Shown here one piece after another: positions 18,788 to 26,825 of a stretch of 64,000 nt of DNA (position 1 is its first letter; every line of letters starts with the position of its first letter). The DNA is from Strigamia acuminata (taxonomy: Eukaryota; Arthropoda; Chilopoda; Geophilomorpha; Linotaeniidae): contig OX442318.1 in assembly GCA_949358305.1 (NCBI GenBank), positions 7,302,501 to 7,366,500 of the forward strand, in the 5' to 3' direction. The notes beneath the pieces were generated by a model, which was given only the letters and a program-made list of their open reading frames with translations, made no database searches and was not told the origin of the DNA. A program made the translations under genes and the position numbers.

Positions 18788-20125
18788 ATGCCGCAATTTC
18801 CCCATGAATCATCTGCCGAAGGCGCGACTCCAGAACTAGACATTTTTGGATTACCACTCACACAAATAACTGTGGAAGATAATTATTGGAGTGAATACCA
18901 TCCAATTACAGCCGTAACTGCAGGACAGCCATTAGATTTTTCAATCAAGGGTACTGCTGATACGTACATTGACTTGAGTCAAACATACTTGTTACTAAAT
19001 GTAACTGTAACCGATGGTGCTGGGGCTGTAATTACAAAAACAGCTAAGGTTTCTCCTACAAATTTATTCCTACATTCATTGTTCAGTCAAATAGATGTTA
19101 GACTAAATGATAAGCTAGTGTCAGCTTCCGATTCAAATTATTGTTATAGAAGTTATCTCGAAACAATTCTCAGTTTTTCAAATAATGCCAAAAAGAGTTA
19201 TAAAACAGTGGAGATGTATTATGAGGATACAGGAGGATCATTTGATGATTTAGATCCAACAGTAGCAGATTTTAACGAGGAGTTTGGAATTTATAAACGA
19301 TATCATCGACTCATGCAGGATGGTGATTGTGGAAAATTACAGATGTTTGGAAGACTTCACTGCGATATCTTTTCTCAACCACATTATCTCATAAATAATG
19401 TTGACTTGCGAATTACACTTACTAGACAAAATGATGCATTTAGTTTAATTTCAAAAGAGGCAGGGGCGGCCTATAAAACAGTTATAAATGATGCAACTTT
19501 ATTTGTAAAAAAGATAGTTCCTAGCGCTAGTGTACTCTTAGCTCATCATCAAGCATTAGAGCAACGTAATGCGAAATATCCCATTAGAAGGGTAGAAGTT
19601 AAGACATTTACAATTGCTACAGGATCGCAAACTGCTATGATTGATAATGCATTTCTCGGTCAATATCCATCCCGATTGATTATTGGTCTTGTGAAAAACA
19701 CTGCCTACTGCGGATCATATGCCAGTAATCCGTATAATTTTGAAAACCAAGGAATAAATTTTCTTCAAGTATTTTTGGATGGAAAAGGAGTACCAATGAG
19801 TCCATATAAGCCAGATTTTGCAAAAGGACAAGCAGCTCGTGAATTTATTACCTTATACCAAACTATGAATAGAGCAGATAAAGATTTAGGATTAGGCATT
19901 TCGTATACTGATTATTGTTTAGGCGGAAATGTTTTATTTGGATTTGATTTAACGCAAGATGCATCCGCCGGTCAACCACATTTGAATTTAGTAAAACAAG
20001 GAAATGTTAGGATTGAAATGAGATTTAATAAAGCCTTAACTGCAACCATAACCGTATTAGTACTGGCGGAATATCAATCCATACTGGAGATTGATAGAGC
20101 GAGGAATATCATTACTGAATTTTAA
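18788..20125 (+). CDS. Major capsid protein, double jelly-roll
   Basis: 445 residues. N-terminal ELDIFGLPLTQITVEDNYWS, then DTYIDLSQTYLLLNVTV, NLFLHSLFSQIDVRLNDKLVS and a long C-terminal beta-rich half: the sequence pattern of Polinton major capsid proteins. Forms trimeric capsomers of an icosahedral virion. ATG is 2 bases after the upstream stop. Intact, so with the ATPase, protease and penton protein this element keeps the full morphogenesis set. Confidence 0.92.
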   Translation: MPQFPHESSAEGATPELDIFGLPLTQITVEDNYWSEYHPITAVTAGQPLDFSIKGTADTYIDLSQTYLLLNVTVTDGAGAVITKTAKVSPTNLFLHSLFSQIDVRLNDKLVSASDSNYCYRSYLETILSFSNNAKKSYKTVEMYYEDTGGSFDDLDPTVADFNEEFGIYKRYHRLMQDGDCGKLQMFGRLHCDIFSQPHYLINNVDLRITLTRQNDAFSLISKEAGAAYKTVINDATLFVKKIVPSASVLLAHHQALEQRNAKYPIRRVEVKTFTIATGSQTAMIDNAFLGQYPSRLIIGLVKNTAYCGSYASNPYNFENQGINFLQVFLDGKGVPMSPYKPDFAKGQAAREFITLYQTMNRADKDLGLGISYTDYCLGGNVLFGFDLTQDASAGQPHLNLVKQGNVRIEMRFNKALTATITVLVLAEYQSILEIDRARNIITEF

Positions 20126-20133
20126 CTCAAGCT

Positions 20134-20658
20134 ATGAACACGCTCCAAATAACGGAGATTTTATCTAAGAATTCAGTGACGAGGCAAATTTTTAAAGGTG
20201 TATATCCAATTGATTTGCTATCCTCATCGCAACAAACAAACAAAACATGCGCGTTTGTTGTAAATACTCATCCCCATACAAAACCAGGCGAACATTGGGT
20301 AGCATTGTTTCGAGATGAGAAAGTACCCGGTGCGATTGAATATTTTGATTCGTTCGGTAAACCACCAGCGAAAGAAATTACTGCTTTTATTCAAAATATT
20401 GGATGTAAACTAACCAACAGGATTACTCAAACCTATCAATCACCGTGTAGTCTCGCATGTGGATATTATTGCATTTATTTTATTTATAATAGGTGTAAAG
20501 GAAAAAGCTTTGATTATATAAAAAATCAATTTAATCCAAGAAATCCATATTACAATGATAAAAAAGTTACAAAATTTGTTAAACATATTTTTAATTTTAA
20601 GATGTCAACATTGTATGATAAAAATTGTATCGTACAAATAAGTAAAACAAAGAAATAA
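20134..20658 (+). CDS. Adenovirus-type maturation cysteine protease (C5/Ulp1-like)
   Basis: 174 residues. Catalytic order His-Asp-Gln-Cys: GEHWVALF (His), EYFDSFGK (Asp), TYQSPCSLACGYYCIYF (Gln and nucleophile Cys). Length and motif spacing fit the adenovirus protease group of Polintons, which cuts capsid precursors, often after Gly-Gly-type sites. Last gene of the plus-strand virion block, 8 bases after the capsid gene. Confidence 0.92.
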   Translation: MNTLQITEILSKNSVTRQIFKGVYPIDLLSSSQQTNKTCAFVVNTHPHTKPGEHWVALFRDEKVPGAIEYFDSFGKPPAKEITAFIQNIGCKLTNRITQTYQSPCSLACGYYCIYFIYNRCKGKSFDYIKNQFNPRNPYYNDKKVTKFVKHIFNFKMSTLYDKNCIVQISKTKK

Positions 20659-20687
20659 AGTAATTGTTACAAAATCTGGTGTTTCTA

Positions 20688-21014
20688 TCAACCTGGTGTA
20701 TCTAACCCATAGATGGATTTATAAATCAACCACTCTTCATTCAGTCCTTTTTCAAAAGTAATTCTCATTAATGGACAATAGGCATACCAAGAATAATGTT
20801 CCAAAAGAGGTATGTCACCACGTTTCCACTCTTTTAATCGACCGAGACAGTAGACGCACTCAACATGATCATTTTCACCCAAGTATTTGAATCCAGCACG
20901 GGCTAAGGTGGAAGGGTCGGCGATGTGTCTAGAAACAGGCCAGTTGCGAAAGGTTTGCTTCCGTTCCCGGATTCGCCGCATCATCTCCGTTCGCATTTTC
21001 ATTTCCCGTTCCAT
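20688..21014 (-). CDS. BIR-domain protein (inhibitor-of-apoptosis-like)
   Basis: 108 residues from ATG 21014; a longer frame to 21062 has no ATG. A single BIR domain, about 20-90: TFRNWPVS, LARAGFKYLGENDHVECVYC, LKEWKRGDIPLLEHYSW then YC. The zinc ligands CVYC, H and C are in place. BIR proteins bind caspases or IAP antagonists; there is no RING domain, so E3 activity is not expected. The 5' end overlaps the end of the exonuclease-like gene by 86 bases in another frame. An unusual Polinton cargo, possibly blocking host cell death during replication. Confidence 0.85.
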   Translation of the reverse strand: MEREMKMRTEMMRRIRERKQTFRNWPVSRHIADPSTLARAGFKYLGENDHVECVYCLGRLKEWKRGDIPLLEHYSWYAYCPLMRITFEKGLNEEWLIYKSIYGLDTPG

Positions 21015-21618
21015 GAAGGAGGGCTTCAAGATCGTCGAGATAAGAATGGTCTTGAGTTTCAATACACCACTCCTTAAAGCAAAGACACTCAGCTTGAGGA
21101 CAGTGCATTAACTTGGAGGGAAGTAGGGATTCATGAAGGTGACATAAAGGTTTTGAATCAGGATCAAGATTAAAATGAAGGTCCTGATATTTTGGACATC
21201 CCAATGATTCCAGGTCGAGGTATGGAATGTCACATTTGATTAACCAATTTTTTTCAATTTGGCCTCCTTTGAATGCAATAATTGGTCTGTTGGCTTCCTG
21301 AACACAATTTATATGTAAAGATGTGAGGATAAAAGGAATCCAGCTTTGAGGTAGATCATCAGGACCATCTTCAAACTTCATACCGTGGATATTACGTTTT
21401 AACCAAGCAGCAACTTTTTGCCATTTTGGTTCTAGTTTGTCAAATTGTCCAACACGAAAGTGATAACTTAAAGTAGAATCCTTGTATAGAAAACACACTC
21501 CGAGCTCCTTGAGTAGAAAGTCGGGACCAAACTGGAATCCCTCAAAGTCAATAATACAACCTACGTTTTTTAATTGTTCCGAATTCATTCTAAAACACGA
21601 ATTAAAATAAATATTCAT
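20929..21618 (-). CDS. DEDD-type exonuclease-like protein
   Basis: 229 residues; M11 (21588) is an alternative start. Near the N-terminus GCIIDFEGFQFGPDFLLKEL resembles Exo motif I (DxE) of RNase H-fold exonucleases. IAFKGGQIEKNWL and the Cys/His-rich HESLLPSKLMHCPQAEC could hold the later motifs, and the C-terminus is acidic. Similar proteins accompany some animal Polintons and parasitoid viruses. The ATG overlaps the AlkB stop by 17 bases, giving a compact AlkB, exonuclease, BIR run. The exonuclease call is by motif only; catalytic residues after motif I are uncertain. Confidence 0.5.
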   Translation of the reverse strand: MNIYFNSCFRMNSEQLKNVGCIIDFEGFQFGPDFLLKELGVCFLYKDSTLSYHFRVGQFDKLEPKWQKVAAWLKRNIHGMKFEDGPDDLPQSWIPFILTSLHINCVQEANRPIIAFKGGQIEKNWLIKCDIPYLDLESLGCPKYQDLHFNLDPDSKPLCHLHESLLPSKLMHCPQAECLCFKEWCIETQDHSYLDDLEALLHGTGNENANGDDAANPGTEANLSQLACF

Positions 21619-22300
21619 TTATAATAATATCATTAAATAAATGGAACTTACTTTGAATGATGTTTCTAAAAGTTAAGTTGATTCGCGGATGAAGTGCAGA
21701 AATTTGCTTTGGAAGACTGTGATACCAAAAACGGTTTGTAGGTTGGTGCATTAGCAGAATGCTACCGTGTTCCAACGCGAGAGAAATCGGCTTTGGTGGT
21801 AAGACTGAGTTGCGAATAGTATACTTTCGCTTAAGAGACACGTGACGAAGAACAAAGTTTCTGTTTTGTCCTAGAGACAGGCTCGCTATTGGTGCGTTTG
21901 GATGAAGTCCCACCTCATCGTCTCGATGTTCACCAATAGTCTGGTTGCCATTTGCATAACGATTAACGAGAACAAAGTTAAATTCATGTCCGGTAACAAA
22001 CTGAACGGCATCTCGTAAATCACGCAAAAGAGGAGTCCAAGTTTTAACCGGTAAAGTATTACCAGAAAATGAATATTTCAATCCATCATCACCAAATGCA
22101 ACTTGTTGTCTCGGTATATTGATCCACTTGCCATAAATCTTGATTTGACTCAGTCTACCTGTATAGTATGTGATTTCATTTTCCAGCTTTTGAAATGTAG
22201 AATCAGCTACTTCTTTGTTGAAAAGAAGCCCATACTGCAAGTGTAAATCCTGCTTGAGAATATCTTTCCAACAAACAGGCTCTATTGTCGTCTTCTCCAT
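21602..22300 (-). CDS. AlkB-like 2-oxoglutarate/Fe(II) dioxygenase
   Basis: 232 residues, in the ALKBH2/3 pattern: IPRQQVAFGD (nucleotide-recognition lid), YANGNQTIGEHRDDE (HxD iron ligands), ASLSLGQNRNFVLRH, GSILLMHQPTNRFWYHSLPK (distal His) and RINLTFR (2-oxoglutarate Arg). Such enzymes remove N-methyl damage from DNA or RNA. Upstream on the minus strand lies a TATA box (22332-22339), about 32 bases from the ATG. Possibly protects element DNA or its RNA from alkyl damage or host methylation. Confidence 0.9.
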   Translation of the reverse strand: MEKTTIEPVCWKDILKQDLHLQYGLLFNKEVADSTFQKLENEITYYTGRLSQIKIYGKWINIPRQQVAFGDDGLKYSFSGNTLPVKTWTPLLRDLRDAVQFVTGHEFNFVLVNRYANGNQTIGEHRDDEVGLHPNAPIASLSLGQNRNFVLRHVSLKRKYTIRNSVLPPKPISLALEHGSILLMHQPTNRFWYHSLPKQISALHPRINLTFRNIIQSKFHLFNDIIINEYLF

Positions 22301-22331
22301 GTTTTTTCATCCAAAAGAAACATCAGCTCGG

Positions 22332-22339
22332 TATATATA
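22332..22339 (-). promoter_or_regulatory. TATA box of the AlkB-exonuclease-BIR run
   Basis: TATATATA on the minus strand 32 bases upstream of the AlkB ATG. Between here and 22690 lie three tandem copies of a roughly 115-base block that may be the upstream regulatory region. Confidence 0.55.
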
Positions 22340-22370
22340 GCAGTTAACCTATTCTGCTGTCCAATCAAAG

Positions 22371-22690
22371 ACATGTCTAAACTTGCCCCCCAAGCGGTTT
22401 CAACAAATTATAGCAGAGGACTCCTCCCCTTTGCACCGCTCACTTCCTGTTTTATCCCCCCTTCCAAACAGTGCCATTGCTGAGACATGTTGAAACTTGT
22501 CTAAAATGGTTTCAACGAATCATAGCAGAGGAGACATTTGCACCACTCACTTTCTGTTTTATCCTCCCTTCCAAACAGTGCAATTGATGAGACATGTTGA
22601 AACTTGTCTAAAATGGTTTCAACGAATCATAGCAGAGGACAACTTTGCACCGCTCGCTTCCTGTTTTATCCTCCATTTCCACTAATATAA
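22371..22690 (-). repeat. Three tandem ~115-bp promoter-region repeats
   Basis: Each unit carries GACATGT, AACTTG, GGTTTCAACRAATYATAGC, AGAGGA, TTTGCACCRCTC, RCTTYCTGTTTTATCC and CCTTCCAAACAGTG. Part of the unit (CTCCTCCCCTTTGAACCGCT, then CACTTCCTGTTTTACCCTCC) recurs at 23601-23640, directly upstream of the other accessory minus-strand gene. A block shared upstream of two transcription units suggests a common regulator or enhancer. Confidence 0.6.
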
Positions 22691-22880
22691 CACAAACACC
22701 CTTATTACAACTTAACTTATTTGTTAAAGAAATTAATGAAAGAAAAAAGATGTATTCTTATTCAAACAAATTTTATTTATATAATTAATACAAAAAAAAA
22801 AGAAATAAGTACAAAAAAAAATTTAAACTAAAGTATACAATTTCTATTCTACCAATACAAATAACAAATTAACTATAAAT
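22691..22880. other. A/T-rich intergenic stretch in the Polinton
   Basis: Contains A-runs and, read on the minus strand, an AATAAA-like signal after the PC4-like gene stop; no gene seen. Confidence 0.4.
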
Positions 22881-23537
22881 CTATTCATCATCATCAGTAT
22901 CGACAGGTACACTGGTAGGTTTTGAATCGACATCCTCATCAGAAGAATCCACAAAATGCACACCAGGAATGGGTCTCTGATATGGTTTCTTCTTCATTTG
23001 CTTTCTCTCCTTTTTCTTTTTTAAAACAATTGGAGCTTGAGATGTGGTCGGAGTAACAAATGAACTTGCAGTTGTTTCCTCGGGAATAGCTGGAAATTGA
23101 AGGTTGCTCTCTTGCAACTTTGACAGAGCTTCATCGATGCCCGAAAATATGGATGATCGCTGCATCTTGAGTTGACGCCATTGTTCATATGAAAGCAGAA
23201 TAAACTTCTCTGGCGCAAATGAACGACATATCATCAAAGATACATCATCAGTTTTCGACTTGGAAATAGTGACTAAAACACCACCTACACACTCAATGGT
23301 TGATGATTTCTTGGTTTTTAAATTCGCAATTTCACTCGTTATCTGCTTCCAATGTTCCACAAAATCATAAAATGTCTTAACGTTCATGCACATACCATCA
23401 CGAGAGGGATACAGCTTTCCGTTCGGGTATGTCAGAAATCGTCTTAGGTGGATGTAGACTCCAGCTAGAAATGGATTGACTTGACAATAGATCTCCCCAC
23501 CAAGAGAGTAGGTCCCGCTGCTTGAAGTAGTAGTCAT
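22881..23537 (-). CDS. PC4-like protein with acidic tail
   Basis: 218 residues from the second ATG (23537). The first in-frame ATG (23585) sits inside the TATAAA box, so it cannot be in the mRNA. N-terminal half: GVYIHLRRFLTYPNGKLYPS then RDGMCMNV, the beta-sheet-then-helix pattern of PC4 (DIREYW, KKGISL). A second weaker match lies near FILLSYEQWRQL. The C-terminal third is Lys-rich then Asp/Ser-rich (DSSDEDVDS, DTDDDE). PC4 proteins bind single-stranded DNA and modulate transcription. Second PC4-like protein of this element, at the opposite end from the first. Fold call by likeness only. Confidence 0.6.
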   Translation of the reverse strand: MTTTSSSGTYSLGGEIYCQVNPFLAGVYIHLRRFLTYPNGKLYPSRDGMCMNVKTFYDFVEHWKQITSEIANLKTKKSSTIECVGGVLVTISKSKTDDVSLMICRSFAPEKFILLSYEQWRQLKMQRSSIFSGIDEALSKLQESNLQFPAIPEETTASSFVTPTTSQAPIVLKKKKERKQMKKKPYQRPIPGVHFVDSSDEDVDSKPTSVPVDTDDDE

Positions 23538-23584
23538 GGCTTGTTTGTGAAAGAAATGGTGAGTATCCCAAAATGCGAGTTGCA

Positions 23585-23640
23585 TTTATACAAGGTAACT
23601 CCTCCCCTTTGAACCGCTCACTTCCTGTTTTACCCTCCCT
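23585..23640 (-). promoter_or_regulatory. Promoter of the acidic PC4-like gene
   Basis: TATAAA on the minus strand at 23585-23590, preceded upstream (23601-23640) by the CACTTCCTGTTTTACCCTCC block shared with the 22371-22690 repeats. The TATA position excludes the ATG at 23585 as start. Confidence 0.6.
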
Positions 23641-23662
23641 TTCCATCACTGACATTGATGAG

Positions 23663-24101
23663 TATCCAATAATATCCCTCCTTTGGTTAAAAGTAGCCTA
23701 AGGATCCTTTGAAAATTTGGGAAAAACAACAACAAGGTACTTAAGTAAAGAAAAACAAGGGTCCTTTGAAAATTTGGGAAAAACAACAACAAGGTACTTA
23801 AGTAAAGAAAAACAAGGGACCTTTGGAAAAAACAACAACAAGGTACTTAAGTAAAGAAAAACAATAACAAATAATAGCCTAGGGCACATTGATTGAATGA
23901 TAAGAGTGATTGATTGAGGCAATTAGTCACCCCACTTATCCCTCCCCTTATCTCCCCCTCCACTTATCTCCCCCTCCCCTTATCTCCCTCTTCTCTTATC
24001 TCCCCCTCCCCTTATCTCCCCCTCCCCACTTAACCCTCACCACCCCCCACCCCCCCCCTCACCACCAACCACTGTTTCAGGAGCCCCACAAACCCACTAC
24101 T
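23663..24101 (-). repeat. Polinton right terminal inverted repeat
   Basis: Inverted match of 8557-9001. The tandem inner unit is present here too, with one copy shortened near 23821-23831. The outer C-rich part equals the polypurine block on the other strand. Ends CCCACTACT at 24101. Confidence 0.85.
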
Positions 24102-24107
24102 AATAAT

Positions 24108-24225
24108 AATAATACGGTAATAATAATAATAATAATAATAGTTTATTGATATTACAATTGATGTTACAAATGTACTCTTGTCCCTCCCAACAGCCGCAGC
24201 CTACAGGGGGAGAATAAAATAGAAG
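24108..24225 (-). mobile_element. 5'-truncated CR1-group LINE 3' end with (AAT)n tail
   Basis: On the minus strand: CCCCCTGTAGGCTGCGGCTG, TTGGGAGGGACAAGAG, TATCAATAAAC, then (TTA/AAT)n. This matches the 3'UTR at 7430-7487 in order and spacing. The (AAT)n run continues on the other side of the Polinton (8541-8556), so the Polinton used this microsatellite as target. Confidence 0.7.
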
Positions 24226-24234
24226 AGTAAATAT

Positions 24235-25445
24235 ATGGTTTAATATGTATTAAATACATTAATATTTAATATTTAATATACAGTACATTGTCCCTTGAAA
24301 CCAAACATCTTTTCTCTGAATTATTTTGCAATCAAATGTTTTGTTTTGCTCTTATTTAGAAATGTCACGTAAGGGGCCTCACCCTGGTCATGGTTAATGT
24401 TTTAAATGAAATTTTGGTCGAAATTTGATAATGACGTACAAATTTTATATAAAATTTTTTTATTTTGAATTGCGTATCACTTATAAGGTATTTTAATATA
24501 GATTAATTTGAATGAAAAAGACAATGTGTGACTAGCTGCTCTTGCGCGCTGATCACTGCACTGCAACACAATGCATTTGGCGCAGCTCCAGCGCCTCTCT
24601 AATCTCTCGTGCAGCCTGTTGCGGTCCTCCGCAACCAGGTAGAGCTGCGGACCCCGGAAGTTACTCTTCCGGAAGTGGGTGGGCCCCATAGGGACCCATG
24701 AGTGGAGCAACCAGCAAGGCGAACGGTCGCTCCTGTGATCACTCCCCGAAACTGGCTGTAAAGGCGACCCAAACGATCGGCCTAGCGACTCTGTCGCCCA
24801 CCGGGATCTAAGCGTCCAGTTGCGCCACGTCCCCATCGTACGTTCTCTGTAACTTACGACGGCGTGGCCCAAACGTTAACCGACCACGCGTGTCATACGA
24901 TCCAACGATCGCAGTGACACGGGGTCTGATTAGGAAAGGCTCCAGTAGCCATTGCATTTGGGAAATACACTATGGGACACTGCATCATACCCCTAGACTA
25001 TAATAAAAGCCATAACCAAAACTATATTGTATCTCTGTGTATTTTGTGGGATAATTCATTGTGTGTGTTGCGTCCAGCGCTTCGTGGCCCTCCCCTGACC
25101 ACGTGGCCTTTGTCCGAACACTCTCAAATGTGCATTTGTTATTTTCATAAGGCCTTGCAACGTTTCAGGTTATTTTGGCATTTTATATAAAATTTTAAAA
25201 ATTTTAATTATAAATTTTAATCAATGACTATTAGAATTTCATGTTTGCAAAAATCATAAATTGTGCGCACTTAATTAGTTTAATTCTTCTGTCATTAAAG
25301 CTTGATTGGAAATACGCTTTATTTATTTTATAAGTTTTCTTTCTAACTCACTTTTATAATAAAACTCTATAAATCAAAATTTTGAACCCACAAACACTCA
25401 AATTTATAAACTTTTTTATGAATTTATACTACTCTTGCATGGTCA
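24235..25445 (+). repeat. Segmental duplication block: peptide-gene downstream and upstream modules
   Basis: Matches 55815-56925 throughout, and parts of 49370-49570 and 57345-57545. Includes TTTAATATTTAATATACAGT, the GTTTTAAATGAAATTTTGGT region and, at 25230-25345, the upstream module of the peptide genes (TTTGCAAAAATCATAAATTG, GCGCACTTAATTAGTTTAAT, GATTGGAAATACGCTTTATT). No peptide exon follows here. The solo LTR 24527-25126 sits inside. Confidence 0.75.
24527..25126. mobile_element. Solo LTR, 600 bp, with 4-bp target duplication AATG
   Basis: Starts TGTGAC and ends CTCA, flanked by AATG (24523-24526, 25127-25130). GC-richer than its surroundings; contains a TATA-like ATAATAAAA at about 25001. 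A second copy at the same site in the duplicated unit (56104-56595) has the same AATG flanks but an internal deletion. A third unit at about 57360-57385 shows the unoccupied site ACAATGTGCATTTG. A 4-bp duplication fits Gypsy or BEL/Pao; no coding region remains. Confidence 0.85.
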
Positions 25446-25447
25446 AT

Positions 25448-25994
25448 AGTGAGTTTGCGGTTGCCAATTGTTCCTTATAATTATGAGTTACAAGCTCATA
25501 ATTATAAAAATGGACTTATAACATAACGTAACTCCTCAACTTTTACACTATTTTGTAAAATAAGGGAGCCAATCAGATCGCTTAACACTATTTGAAGCTC
25601 CTCCCACTATTGCAAATGGCGCTGATAGTGCTGATGGAAATTCAAAATGGCTGCCTGACCTGTTTCAACATTCAGCCTCAATCACAATTTCTTTCTGCCA
25701 TCGAAGGATAGAAACAACTAAAATCATTCCAGGTAAGCAAATAAACTAACTGGAAGACAATTTTATGTCTGAAAAATGTCTAATTAGTAAAACTACAGAT
25801 TTTCATTTTCTTTTGCATATGGATTTGTTACCATTACATGCAAAGGATTTGTACTGTTCACATGGTGTTTATAAGGATAATTTATAAAATATATTTGTTG
25901 TACCGCAAGTGCCTAATCCAAGAAGGAATTATAATTATAATTATGAGCTTGTAACTCATAATTATAAGGAACAATTGGCAACCGCAAACTCACT
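25448..25994. mobile_element. Non-autonomous TIR element, 3-bp target duplication AAT
   Basis: Terminal inverted repeats of about 60 bp starting AGTGAGTTTGCGGTTGCCAA and containing the palindromic TTATAATTATGAGTTACAAG. Flanked by AAT (25445-25447, 25995-25997). The paralogous site near 56910 (GTCAATGTCTCTAATAAAAT) is empty and has AAT once. The 547-bp interior is non-coding. The 3-bp duplication is compatible with PIF/Harbinger, but the termini do not settle the family. Confidence 0.8.
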
Positions 25995-26022
25995 AATGTC
26001 TCTAATAAAATTATGCACTATA

Positions 26023-26786
26023 CAGGGTGGAACAAAAGTCTGTTCCCCCCTCAAATATTTCCTCAGCAATTGCATCTAGGCCAACTTTGATGAAGCGATC
26101 GTATAGGAAGTTGGGTGAGAGCAATCCAATGATGTCATCAAATTTGACCTTGAAGGCCATTTTCAAGGTTATTCACTTGCTAACTTCTAAACCAATCAGG
26201 TTAGAGCAAAAAAGTCAATTACAAAGTTGTAGAGCATCATCAAATTAGTACTATCCAACTTATCTTAGTCATCTTAAGTTAAATGTTTTCCTTTTCAAAA
26301 GGAGACAAATCAGAAAAAAATCAGCAAAGTGAAATTTTTTATTCTTGTGATAAAATAATTATTAGGGCATTAAAAAAAGGCAGTGGTTGTTCTTGTTTAC
26401 TTGCATAATGATACACATTTGAATATGTTTATTTAAGTAATTCAGTATTTTTGTGATAGAAATTTAAGTTTTGTCACAATGGCTGGCTTTATTTCAGCTG
26501 ATTTGTCTTCTTTTTAAAAGGAAAACATTTAACTTAAGATGACTAAGATAAGTTGGATAGTACTAATTTGATGATGCTCTACAACTTTGTAATTGACTTT
26601 TTTGCTCTAACCTGATTGGTTTAGAAGTTAGCAAGTGAATAACCTTGAAAATGGCCTTCAAGGTCAAATTTGATGACATCATTGGATTGCTCTCACCCAA
26701 CTTCCTATACGATCGCTTCATCAAAGTTGGCCTAGATGCAATTGCTCAGGAAATATTTGAGGGGAACAGACTTTTGTTCCACCCTG
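26023..26786. mobile_element. Foldback mariner-type MITE, TA target
   Basis: TA on both sides (26021-26022, 26787-26788). Termini CAGGGTGGAACAAAAGTCTG in inverted orientation; arms of about 290 bp (26023-26313 and 26498-26786) and a loop of about 184 bp. The empty site GCACTATATATAAACTTG is preserved near 56933. No transposase frame. Confidence 0.85.
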
Positions 26787-26825
26787 TATATAAACTTGCT
26801 AATAATTTACAAATTTCATATACGT

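Larger units (their letters stand above)
8557..24101. mobile_element. Maverick/Polinton, complete, 15,545 bp
   Basis: Flanked by 6-bp direct repeats AATAAT (8551-8556 and 24102-24107). Termini AGTAGTGGG and CCCACTACT begin inverted repeats of about 440 bp. Encodes the Polinton core set: protein-primed PolB, retroviral-type integrase, FtsK/HerA packaging ATPase, double jelly-roll major capsid protein, penton-type protein and adenovirus-type protease, in divergent blocks. All core frames look open, so this copy may be young or still competent. It landed in an (AAT)n run next to a LINE 3' end; the duplicated copy of the locus (55530-55830) lacks it. Confidence 0.95.

Noticed and set aside
23538-23585. 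First in-frame ATG of the acidic PC4-like gene
   Set aside because: It lies inside the TATAAATG box, so it should be upstream of the mRNA start.
24477-24872. 131-codon ORF in the solo LTR
   Set aside because: No family pattern, not preserved in the paralogous LTR copy, overlaps LTR structure.
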